Shown one piece after another: positions 12,136-22,950 of a stretch of DNA of 64,000 nucleotides. This stretch comes from Cranoglanis bouderius. Taxonomy: Eukaryota; Chordata; Actinopteri; Siluriformes; Cranoglanididae. The stretch covers positions 2,550,001 to 2,614,000 of the forward strand of contig CM042560.1 of assembly GCA_023630585.1 (NCBI GenBank). The letters run 5' to 3'. The position numbers and the translations under genes are program-made. Below the pieces are notes generated by a model. That model was not told the origin of the DNA. It did no database searches and saw nothing but the letters and a program-made list of their open reading frames with translations. Within the stretch, counting starts at the first letter, position 1, and every line of letters starts with the position of its first letter.

Positions 12136-12659
12136 CTGTATTGTTTTTGTATAATCTCATCTGAACGAGGGAGATGCACATCCTTACTAGTATATCATCA
12201 GCGTATAGGTCATTTGGCTGCACCGTAACCCAGGGGGTTTTTTTTCTTCTTGTTTTTGTCCAGTTGCTATTTTGGTGCCCAAGAAAGAAACCATCAGCAG
12301 TGATGTGGGTGGAGTGATGCAACTTTTGCAATTTGTCAGATTTTCGCACCCAAATTGCTCCAGTTGTGTTGAAACTGGTGATAAACTGATTGACTGATGA
12401 ACTAAGGCAGTGATTAGTTAATATTAAGGTGTTAAGGTGAAATATTAAATTGAAATTAATTGTATGTAATTACTGTATGAAAATGTCACTGAGTACACTC
12501 AGTGTCTAAACCGAACGTGTGGAACTGGTTTGTGCCACAATCGCATCATAATCACGTGGGAGAATTTCGGAGGGCTGGAAGACTTCCCGTTATTCCGACT
12601 CGAAAGCGTTCACACAATGGCATTCTGTTTACTAGTTTAAAATAGAGTACAGTCGTACT

Positions 12660-13155
12660 TTTTAATCTACTGTTATGCTACAGCGCCGCTGAATTCTCGA
12701 TTCTGATTGGTCAGAAGGTTTTGATTTATTTTCGATAACAGCAGCTCTGACAGTAGTTCAGCCGCAAATCACGGGTTTATTTGAATGCGCTCGTTCTAAT
12801 GTGTTATCGTTTCTATAGTAACAGAGGACTTGTATGGCAGATGCTCCACATGAACAGATTTAAACAACGTACGGTTAAGTTTTCTGTATAGAAGGAGTCT
12901 CCAGTGTCAGCGCTTTGTAACAGCCATAGGTAAATCTGTAACTGTTAATAGCTGCTTTAGCATAAGTGATAACAGGATCTAGCTTGTTTAACAGACAGTA
13001 AACATAACTATAAACTGATAAAATGTACAATGTCATTGTTTAATTAAAAAAAAAAAAAAAACACTTTTTGCAGTGGTAACAGCAACGTCGTCTGTGTGAG
13101 ACAAAATGTCAAATAAATTTCACGGTATTATTCATGTCTCTCGTTAGAATCGGCA
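12660..13155 (+). mobile_element. MITE family A, copy 3
   Basis: Starts with TTCTGATTGGTCAGAAGG and CGATAACAGCAGCTCTGACA, with AGGAGTCTCCAGTGTCAGCG near 12893 and the ATAAACTGATAAAATGTACA module near 13015. Non-coding. Confidence 0.7.
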
Positions 13156-13429
13156 TAGCGCTAAGAAATGTTAACAGGCCACCAAATAATATATGAAGAA
13201 TTTAATGATGGTCTCTGCTGGGATTGAATAAGCACATTAAAAATGAGCTGGATGGGTGCAATTTCCTTCTTATTAAATTCCCGAAACGACCCATTTAGCA
13301 TTAAGGACGGACAAAAGAGGTGAGGCTGAAGTGTGTATTTAAATTTTTTACAATATGCCCATGAAATATGCATTACATTTGTGGATTCAGTATTGTACTT
13401 CATAGTGCACTGCAAAGAAGGTGCCTTAG

Positions 13430-13740
13430 TCGAGGATATGAAACAAATTTCACATTCAAGTAAGGAGTAAAACACTTCGAGACATGCTGTTATAGGAAAA
13501 TAATCAATGACAGGGTGGTGTGATGAAGCGGAGTTACTGTTCCCTCCCTGAAGCAGAATCGTTTTCAGTAACCGCACATCCCGAAATGTTTTACTCTATT
13601 TTATAGATCGTTTTCTATGGAAGGAGTCTCCAGTGTCGGTGCTTTGTAACAGTCAGTGCGGATTCTAGCTTCTCCAGGACAGATGTGTTTACGTCAGTGA
13701 TTATTCTGTTACGACAACACGCCCCCAACCCCCAAAGTGT
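13430..13740. mobile_element. MITE family A, rearranged copy
   Basis: The end module GACATGCTGTTATAGGAAAA with TAATCAATGACAGGGTGGTG is followed directly by GGAAGGAGTCTCCAGTGTCG near 13618, so internal parts are deleted or two copies are fused. Confidence 0.6.
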
Positions 13741-13907
13741 TTTATTCCTCACTCGTGTTCATGTTAAACATTAAAACATCTGAATAATTAAGCGTAAATT
13801 GAAATACAAACTAAAATTTGTGTTATTTGCTTGATCACACAGGATGTTTAGGGTTTAGTTCGAAGGTTTTCCGAGAATTTTAAACAGATAAAAAGCACGA
13901 CGTGTTT

Positions 13908-14215
13908 TTCAGTCCCTCCAGGATTTCGCCATTTTGCGATCGCAGAAATGGACGCAAAATCAAGCGAACTCCACGATATTCAGAAGAGCTCTGAGTTTTT
14001 CAAAATTACCACAGATTTTACGCAGATTTGGGCCAAGACGTGTCGTGTGATGTCATCACAACGCGCTCAAAGCCGACGCCCTCTTCGATTCACGTGCGAC
14101 GAGCATGAGTACAGCTAAGAGGTCTCATTTACCAACAAACATCACTGCGAAAGAGCGTGCAAAACAATTTCATGCAATTCAAGTAGTTTTCCACAAAAAA
14201 AAACTATATGAAATA
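13908..14215 (+). mobile_element. dispersed element D, copy 1 (hAT-derived, low confidence)
   Basis: Begins TCCCTCCAGGATTTCGCCAT and includes ATGAGTACAGCTAAGAGGTC, which would read M-S-T-A-K-R-S-H-L-P-T-N-I-T-A-K. The same element occurs at 26755-27125 (reverse) and 56757-57140. The peptide start is reminiscent of hAT-derived CGG-binding-protein-like proteins. No copy is intact. Confidence 0.6.
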
Positions 14216-16320
14216 TAGAATATGAAAATAAACAATTACAGATCCTCAAAATGCGGATTGAGAGATACAGAAAATCACTTATCGTGCGCATAATAAGAAT
14301 TTTAAATGCTTTGTTTTTTTTAATGTCTTATTTTGTTATTGTGTTACGATTTATCTTTAGATTTATATAGAAATGCTATCTTCTTCCTGTGATTATTTTG
14401 TATTCTTAAACAGACGTGTGTGTGGAATAAAGTGAAAGTCAAAATAAAATGGTCAGTTTCAGATCTAATTTAGAAACGCAGTTCAGTCGTTATTTATTTC
14501 TTTTTATTGTACTCTGATATTCCCACTAGGATTATGAAACAGCTGGGTGGCTGCCTCTTGGAAGCCTAAGTTCAGTTTCATCATTACAAGCGGCAACCGC
14601 ACTCTTCTTTTTTTTTCTTTTTCTTTTTCATATTAATCCGATTTAAAATGAGATCAGATTCTAGCTGATGTACAGAGACTGTAACACGCCTCAGTGAATT
14701 TTTATGCACTAAAAAAAAAAAAAAAAAGACTTGAGATTGATCAAACTCTTTCTTTGTTTCTTGAGCTAGCGTAAAAAGATTAGAAAGAGGTGCAATTGAG
14801 CTGTACGTTGGTTATTACGTGCTTCCCTCTGAAGGTCTTACTTTATCCAACAGGCAAGGCTTTTAAAGCCGGCTGTCTCAGATACAGCCAAGTTAACAAA
14901 TACCATTGTCTGTGCTTTCACCTCCTGCTTTTCATTCTTTCATATTCATATTTCTTTATAGGTGAAAAGCCAAATGGTGTACATTTGTTTGGATTGTCAT
15001 TGAGCAGCTGCCAACAGTCCCACCTTCACTTGGATTAAAAAAAAAAAAAAAAAAAGCACTACACACACTCAGAAATTAATGGCCGACAGTAAAATATGGG
15101 CATATTTAAGTGGCTCGGGCGGGCGCAGCATTCCACGAGGGCAGAGGCCTTATCGTGCAGAAACAGGCGTGGAGATTAGAGGGAAATTATTCAAATGGAT
15201 TTAAGCTCTAAATGGGGCGCTCGGAGTCAGCACTTAAGATTTATGAACCTGCTCCATTATTCGTGAGAGCTTTGTCTTGGAGAAGAAAAACGCCCGAGAG
15301 AGCCACACAGACGTTCGCCGGCCACTCAGGCACAGGTTAGCTTTTTAAAAAAAAACAAAACAGCTTCATTCTCTACTGAGTCATACAAGCTGTGAATCAC
15401 TTCATTACATCTCTGAGTGATTCGTTACTGTTTACTCACTAGAACAACACTGAGCAGTGTGTGGGAATGCACTTCCTATATTATTATACAGGATAACCAC
15501 GTGGGATGGTCCGTGTTCACTTAATCTAAAAAAAACAACAACAACAACAATCTGCTGAACAGTAAATTACTGTTGCCATATTGTTCTTTGGAGTATAACA
15601 ATAAAAATGCACTATAACAATTTTTTTTTTTGTCTTGTGACAAAAAAATCTCTTCACAGAGATTTCAGACAAGTCCCCAACAGAAACCATGGCATTAGTG
15701 TGATAAATAAATAAACAAACAGATAAACAAATAGCGAAGTAAATAAATGAATAAATAGTTAAATTTCAAGAATAAAGAAATAAACTAATTAATTAATTAA
15801 TTAATTAATAGCTAGATAAATAAATAGCAAGAATAAATAAACAACTAAATAAATATTTTTTTAGAAAATGAATAAATAACTACATAAATAAATAGCTACA
15901 TAAATACTTCGGTAAATAAATAGCCAGATAAATGAATAACTAAATAAATAGATAAATTAATTTTTAATTATATTTATTATTAATCTAATAAATTAAATTT
16001 ATGAATAGGTAGATAAATAACTATATAAATATCTGAATAAGCAAACAAACTAACAATCAAATATTTACCATAGCTTAGTAAATATCTCACTGAATAAATA
16101 AATAAATAAAGCCGAATGTTGGCAATATTATGAAAATATTTTTTCCTATACATCGCAATGGATCACAATATTTAGGTTTGCTAAAACAATTGTAGCAATT
16201 CTGTAGTGACAAAAAAAATCCTATGAAAAATGTAACTATTAATGGATAAAAAAAAAATACAACTTGCCATTCTCTATTACATGAAAAAAATGTTAGCAAA
16301 CTGCTGTGAATAACATATTT
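14215..16320. other. non-coding with AT-rich simple repeat and possible conserved block
   Basis: 15690-16110 is an imperfect (AAATA/ATAA)n simple repeat. 15060-15330 is a mixed-composition block without repeats (for example GGCCTTATCGTGCAGAAACA) that stands out from its AT-rich surroundings. Poly(A) runs lie at about 14711 and 15036. No gene is supported. Confidence 0.5.
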
Positions 16321-16440
16321 AAAACTGAGGCGTGCCGTTATAGGAAAACAATCAAATTCTTTAACATCACATCACCCTGTCATTTGTTATTTTCCTATAA
16401 CAGCATGTCCCCAGGTGTTTTAATGCTCATCTACCTGTCA
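16320..16440. mobile_element. MITE family A, short palindromic copy
   Basis: Two end modules face each other (GCCGTTATAGGAAAACAATC; TTATTTTCCTATAACAGCAT), leaving a hairpin of about 110 bp. Confidence 0.7.
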
Positions 16441-16791
16441 GAGTCTCAGTATGTTATTTTGGTCCATATGCAGTCTTAGTCAGTGAGAATAATCCTATAT
16501 TGTGTACGTTGTATTTATAACTTTTTACTGGACTGAATATAATATAAATGTCCACTTTGGCTCTGCGTTTTCCTCTACTTCAGGACAGAGCTGCATTTTC
16601 TGGATTAAATCAAATACATATTCAGCACTCAGTCCTGCTGCATGCCTGCCGTTGCCCTAATTGGTTTTCTTAACCGTCCATATAATGAGATTACGTGCAC
16701 CGTGAAGCACGTCATCATCTTACCTCTTTCCTCAGTGTCTGCAGTGCTGAAGATCTAATAGTTGGCAGGCAGTACCGATGAGATGAGATGA

Positions 16792-16793
<2 letters not shown>

Positions 16794-16828
<35 letters not shown>
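16794..16828. repeat. (GT)n microsatellite
   Basis: About 17 GT units. Confidence 0.9.
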
Positions 16829-16829
<1 letters not shown>

Positions 16830-17339
16830 TCACTATAAGTCGTGAATGACAGACTAGGTCTCCTCCAGAAGTTCTCTGCAACCTTTCCCTCAACTTATTT
16901 CCCCCCACCAGGACCCTGCAGCTGTCACTTTTTTAATAAGCTATTCATCAGTGTTGCCGGCGAAGCCTCCCGGCTGTTTTCTGCAGCTCCAGATTGAGAA
17001 CTTGCGGAGGGATATTGCATAAGTCATTTCACTTGTCATGCAGGTAGCTCGAGAACATTAACACTCGAGTGGGAGATGGTGTAAGACATTTATTAGCCGT
17101 GCAGTTTAACCCCTTAATCACCCAAGAACTGTGGAATCATTCATACGTATATAAACTGAGAGGTTGAAGAGTTAAAGTGGCATTAAAAAGAATAATAGTC
17201 ATAATAGAACATTTTTACTACTTAGTTACTAGCATTACATTGAAAACTGAATATTACGGCAGTACAATTAATTCTGTTATAACTGTGATCATAAGTTTTA
17301 GCTCCCTTACTTAAATGTAGTAGACTGCTGTATTGCTGA

Positions 17340-17420
17340 GCTTAGCCCTGTAAGGAATAAAGCACTTAGAGGTGTGCTGTTATCGGAAAATAATCAACGA
17401 CGGCGTGGCTTGATGTCAAC
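17340..17420. mobile_element. MITE family A, end fragment
   Basis: AAGCACTTAGAGGTGTGCTG, TTATCGGAAAATAATCAACG and ACGGCGTGGCTTGATG match one end of family A. Confidence 0.6.
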
Positions 17421-17538
17421 ACTTTTTTTATTTACTTTTATTTTATTATTCATTTGTTTTATATTCGTTTTTTAAATATCCGCACAATTCTTGTGACATA
17501 GGTGTAGGTAGGTGTAGTCTTATTTTGACTGACAAATA

Positions 17539-18322
17539 CACAAATCAGCCATAACATTAAAACCACCTACCTAATATTGTGTAGGTCCCGCTTGTGCCAC
17601 CAAAACAGCTCTGACCCGTCGAGGCATGGACTCCACAAGACCTCTGAAGGTGTGCTGTGGTATCTGGCACCAAGACGTTAGCAGCAGATCCTTTAAGTCC
17701 TGTAAGTTGCGAGGTGGGGCCTCCGTGGATCGGACTTGTTTGTCCGGCACGTCCCACAGATGTTCGATCGGATTGAGATCTGGGGAATTTGGAGGCCGAG
17801 TCAACACCTTGAACTCTTTGTCATGTTCCTCAGACCATTCCTGAACAATTTTTGCAGTGTGCCAAGGGCGCATTATCCTGCTGAAAGAGGCCACTGCCAT
17901 TAGGAAATACCACTGTTATGAAGGGGTGTACTTGGTCTGCAACAATGTTTAGGTAGGTGGTACGTGTCAAAGTAACGTTCACATGAATACCAGGACCCAA
18001 GGTTTCCCAGTAGAACATTTCCCAGAGCATCACACTGCGTCCGCCGGCTTGACCACTGCACACCGGGAATACCTCAGAAGACCTGCCGTTTTGGAGATGA
18101 TCAGACCCAGTTGTCTGGCCATCACAATTGTGCCCTATTTGCTAGGTCCTTACGCTTGCCCATTTTTCCTTCTTCCAACACATCAACTTCAAGAACTGAC
18201 TGTTCACTTGCTGCCTAATATATCCCACCCCTTGACAGGTGCCATTGTGATGAGATGTTCAATCAATGGTCAATGTTATTCACATCACCTGTCAGTGGAT
18301 TTAGTGTTATGGCTGATTGGTG
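17539..18322 (-). mobile_element. Tc1/mariner-like transposon, internally deleted
   Basis: Ends CACAAATCAGCCATAACATT and the inverse of TGTTATGGCTGATTGGTG form inverted repeats of about 28 bp with a few mismatches, and both sides are flanked by TA. At 784 bp it is half the usual Tc1 length, and the N-terminal DNA-binding part of the transposase is missing. Confidence 0.9.
17571..18063 (-). pseudogene. Tc1-like transposase, C-terminal DDE remnant
   Basis: Two overlapping frames encode the catalytic core. The upstream frame reads GRSVMLWEMFYWETLGPG... and GSGLFQQDNAPLAHCK, carrying the second Asp. The downstream frame reads AKIVQEWSEEHDKEF, RPPNSPDLNPIEHLWD (third acidic position) and the tail LLTSWCQIPQHTF. 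The frame breaks near 17860-17880, and there is no start or helix-turn-helix region. It is inactive. Confidence 0.9.
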
Positions 18323-18329
18323 TATCAAC

Positions 18330-19550
18330 TTAAAAAAAAAAATGATAAAAGATTCATTGATGCAATAAAATTTTTCCAACTTGCTTGAATATGGATATTT
18401 ATGAGCTTTATTAATAAAGCAGTTTGCGCTTTAGATTAGAGGGAAATATTAATGTTCAGAAGTTAGAAGGGTTAGAAATTCAGAGTGCATCAGTTATCTG
18501 GTCAGAACACGCTGTCCAGAGGCAGACATGTGCGTTCAGCCGTATTTCACATTTCACACTCCCAGCACGGTTTCAGCTCCCGCTGAGTACGATATGATGT
18601 TTTTTTTTTTTTTCTGTAATGACACATGATTTAAATGAGATGGACCTCTACTTCATCTTCACTGCTCTACTTTCCACCTCAGCATTAAATGACTTTGTCA
18701 GGATTGTTTTTTTTTATTTTTATTGAGACCTCTGCGGTGTCTCCTGGACTCAGAATGTAATTAAATGTCCATTGCATTTCATTTTCTCTGCTATATTTAA
18801 CTATATATAAACCCCCCTGACAGAGCGGGCACTTCTCTTTGATAACTCTGGCTTGTGTAACGTCTTCAGTGAGACACTTTAGCGAAAGCACATTTTAATG
18901 GTGTGAGTGCAAAAGGTGATGTGGTTCTTGTTAATAAGTGTTATTCCCCAGTGCCAGACACATCGATTCCCTCTGAATAATTTAGACTTCTGGTGTCTCT
19001 TTTATTGGCCTGTCACTCCAGTTAAACTCGCCATCTTTTTGTACTTTGTACTTCGTTGATGGACTTTTAATGGTAACAAAGACAGACTTTTAGTTTAAAA
19101 TCAATTCAATTTACATACTGGAGAGGCTTTAGATCAGAAATGTTATATTTTCAACATTTTCACTAATTTTATACTCGTATTTATTAAACAGTTTTCAACT
19201 AGGGATGTAAAATATGACAAAAATATAATATCTCTATTTTTTTTAAGATACTCAATACTTCTGCAATGTCAACAAAAATAATTATTTAGGGAGGGATTTT
19301 TTTTTAAAATGACATTTTACAAATATAAAAAATACTACTCAATTTTACCATCGTAAAAACCTGTGCTCAATCAGAGTTTGTCATTTTTATGAAAAAAAAA
19401 AATCATGAACAAAATGTTAGAAGAAGATAGCACAGTACCCTCAATATCTCAGATAAGTGTATTGTGACATATATGATCACAATATAGATTTAATATCATC
19501 ATATCACCCACCCTTATTTACCCTTAATTACTACAGATCACTTCTATATA
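18330..19550. other. non-coding, no gene seen
   Basis: AT-rich DNA with poly(T) near 18600-18614 and low-level copies of a TATGACAAAAATAT repeat (19215-19260, 19440-19510). No coding signal. Confidence 0.5.
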
Positions 19551-19555
19551 TAAAT

Positions 19556-19701
19556 AGCTGTAAGTGGCCTTCTGTGGGGTCCAAGCACCTGTTGCAGTTC
19601 TTGAAAGTTAGAAGACCTCGACTTTAAAAAAAAAAAAATGTTTTTTTAAAGTTAATTTTTTGCAGTGGGTGCTTGGACCCCACAGATCGCAACGTACAGC
19701 T
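19556..19701. mobile_element. 146-bp inverted-repeat element
   Basis: CTGTGGGGTCCAAGCACC (19572-19589) is exactly inverted at 19668-19685. Similarity extends to AGCTGTA at both ends. Flanks share AAAT, a possible target duplication. It could also fold as an RNA hairpin. Confidence 0.7.
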
Positions 19702-20168
19702 AAATATATGTAGCAGCGATCTACAGGGCCCAAGTACTCTCCATAAATAACTTTTGTTTTTCACATTCTTACCTTTTCATATATTTTTAAAAAGTGCTGA
19801 TATGATCATGCATCACTGTACCTGACGTATCTGGCTCATCCAGCTGTGTTTTTGAGAAATGCAACCCGCTAGCATCACCTGCATCTCATTTCTAGACAAT
19901 ACTCCATCTTTACCATGTAATGAAATACGACTATCTGAAAGCAGCCTTAAAACTGAAACGTTAGTAAAGTCAGGAAGCAGGGACTGAGCTGTGGCTCTTT
20001 GAACACTGTTTGAGATCATAGCGTGGGAGGTCTGGTTCACTGTCTTTGACTTTGAAATGTCTTTGATTTTTTTTTTTTTTTTTTTTTTTTTCTCAGACAA
20101 ACTGGACATTTATGTAATCAGGATGTACTATTGTTAATGCGCTCTCTCTCTCTCTCTCTCTTTCTCAG

Positions 20169-20239
20169 GTGGTTTCTGTCCAGACGAGTGGAGCTTCTGT
20201 CTCTCATCACGATGAACATTGGCTTCAGCAGGAGGAAAG
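20169..20239 (+). CDS. gulp1: gulp1 first coding exon with 5' UTR part
   Basis: An acceptor (ttctcag ending 20168) sits directly after a CT-dinucleotide tract at about 20142-20160. The exon then has 43 nt of 5' UTR, the ATG at 20212 and nine codons plus one base before the donor gtatgag at 20240. Because the ATG exon begins with an acceptor, at least one non-coding first exon must lie upstream. I could not identify it in 1-20168. The polypyrimidine tract is itself a microsatellite, so its length may vary between individuals. The next exon (23870) completes the split GAT codon and continues DKPTMHSSEALVKHY, as expected for GULP1. Confidence 0.85.
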
Positions 20240-22896
20240 GTATGAGACGTGACAGCGCTGCTCTGTCAGCTGTCGATAGCTTACAGTTTGACTGATAACT
20301 CCGTGCCGTTGTTAATCCTTCAGTTTTACTGCTTTGGCAGCAGTTAACTTGCGTTGACAGAGTTGCAGTGTTGCTATTAAAAGAAGGAACTGATGACCAG
20401 GCCGACCACACAGATCACACATAAATGACCCCAGTCAGAGTTTATTATTTAATTTATTTAAAGGGATACTGGCCAGAATGAACAACAAAAAAACACCATT
20501 GTTGTAAACCTACATCCTGCGGAAACGAGAGTTCGGAGTATTGGCCGAAACCTGATACTGATCCAATGCTCACATGCTTGCAGTCACTCTGCAGACTTGT
20601 ATTCTTTTCCTAAGTCGTGTCAAAGGACTTGACTCTGGGCTCAAGACATTTTGTGTATTGGTCTTGGGCATTGGTCTCGCTAAATATGGTCTTGATCTCG
20701 ACTGAGAGTTTGTATAAATAACGGTGGTATTGTCTTTTCTTTTTTACAAGAAGTAATTCCTTCTTGTAGAAAACAGACTAATCATTGGTGCAATGTATGA
20801 ATGAAGACAACTAGTTGAAGTAAAGGCTTGGAAAGGATTTGATGGTTTTCAGTCTCGATCTTGACTCGGCTAATCCTGGTCTTGGACTAGTGCGAGTGTG
20901 AAACTCCAGAGGCACGATGACTACGGAAATGATGTCAAATCTTATCTGATGCCCATAAGTAAATAAGCAACTCTTCAGTAATTAAAATGTACTGCACATT
21001 TCTCTCACGTTGCATTTTGTTAATATTCTGAATTAACACGAACAAAAAAAATAAATAAATTACAAGTCACTAACTACAATGCAATATTAGTGATATTTAT
21101 CAGACAATCTGTCATGGCATGAGAACATTACCAATTCCTCATGTGGATGCACAAACTACTGTAAATTCACGGTATTCTGTAGATTTTTTTTATTTCTTCC
21201 AGAACTTTTTTTTTTTTTTTTTTCCAACTACGTGTCAGTGTGATCCTTGGTCCGATTGTCTAATCACTGTGAGAGTGTCTTACCTGCATTTCAAACCATA
21301 ATTTGTTCATTTCTGACTAGACAAATCCAAAATAAAGAATGGGGTTTCTCGCTAACAAACACTCCGATTCGAAATTCATTTCGCTTGTCGTGTTTTTGCG
21401 TGTGTGAGTGTGAATCATTTCGGTGTAGGGACTCACCAAAACATTTCCTTCCAGACTGTTTGGAAAGCAACTGAAAGGAAAGCCATTTCAACCCCAAAAT
21501 TATCCCCAGGTTGTTGTTGGTTTTTCATTTTTTTTGTTTTTTTTTTGAATGAATTCAGCTGCACCAGTACACACTTACAGAATCGGTGTATATCACAGCG
21601 CCTGGAATCTCAATTATCCCAATTGCTGTTGGTGATGAACTTCCTTCCTGCACAGAACCTGACTCCCAGGCACATGGATTATTAATGACGGAGATAGGAC
21701 GCCCCCCAGACCCACCCGGTTGGTCACAGCCCACGTTCAGCTGAGTTTATCTTTGGTCTCCACTCGTGTAGGTGGCTTTGAATATTTCATGGATGTTGGA
21801 GGGGTTTGCCGGAAGAAAGCTTTAAGTACTAATTTTTCATGAGCTTTAATCGGGATGATGTCCTGTGCTTACCTGGTTTACAAGAAACCTGCTTTGCTAA
21901 ACTTTATGTTAAAAGAAATGCCAAGCAGTTGATTAAGTTCATGATTCGTCAATTAACTGTGAATTTCTTATGTTTCTACAGGGATATATTCAAAATGTGT
22001 TAAATCTTAAATCCGATTCAGATTCCTCTCCTCTGTAGATTAGCAGAACGTTTTTTTTTCCCCCATGAAGCACGTCTACTCTGTCTCTCTAATGTAAAAT
22101 AGCAGAAAAAATAGTTAATTTGAAACAATTTCCATAAAAAAGTAAGACGTGAAATCTTTCCTAATAAGCCAAATATGCCGCTCCAGAATTATTTTTACCC
22201 TTTATTTTAAAATAAAACGGCTAAATTGAACGTATTACAAGTTGTAATATATTTTGAGGTTAAGAATATTCGGGATTCTGTATAGTTATGCTTTGAAAAT
22301 ACATAAAATTTTTTATGTTTAACAATGTCGGAGACATTTGTAGAGTGATGTGAATCGTGAGGTTTTGATTTTGATCGTCGTAGCTGAAGTGATGATAAAG
22401 GGATGAAGTGCAGGTGAACGAGTGTTTATTGGCTCTCCGATAGAGGAGTCTAATAAACAGCGCTCTCATCACTTCATTTCACAAAGAGCCTGTTTATAGA
22501 GTGAAGCAGAGTTAGTGTATAACGGAGGGACAAAAAACCACCTCTCTCTCTCTCTCTCGCTCTCTCTCTTTTCTGTCTGTCTCTCTGTTTCTCTCTCTCT
22601 CTATCTTTTTTCTGTCTCTGTGTATTTTTCCCTCTCTCTATATTACTCACTGCATGTTTCTGTCTCTTGTCTCTCTATCCGTTTGTATGTCTGTCTTTGT
22701 CTCACCCTGTATTTTCTCTTTTACCTCTCTGTCTCTCTCTCTCTCTGTCTCTCTTTATCCTTTCCTGTCTGCTGTGCATATTTGACTCTCTCTCTCTTAC
22801 TGTCACTCTGTACTTTACTCTGTCTCCTTCCATCTGTGTCTCTTTCTCTCTTTGTCTTTTTCTCTCTTCTTCTCTCTTTCTCTGTCTGCCTCTCTT

Positions 22897-22950
<54 letters not shown>

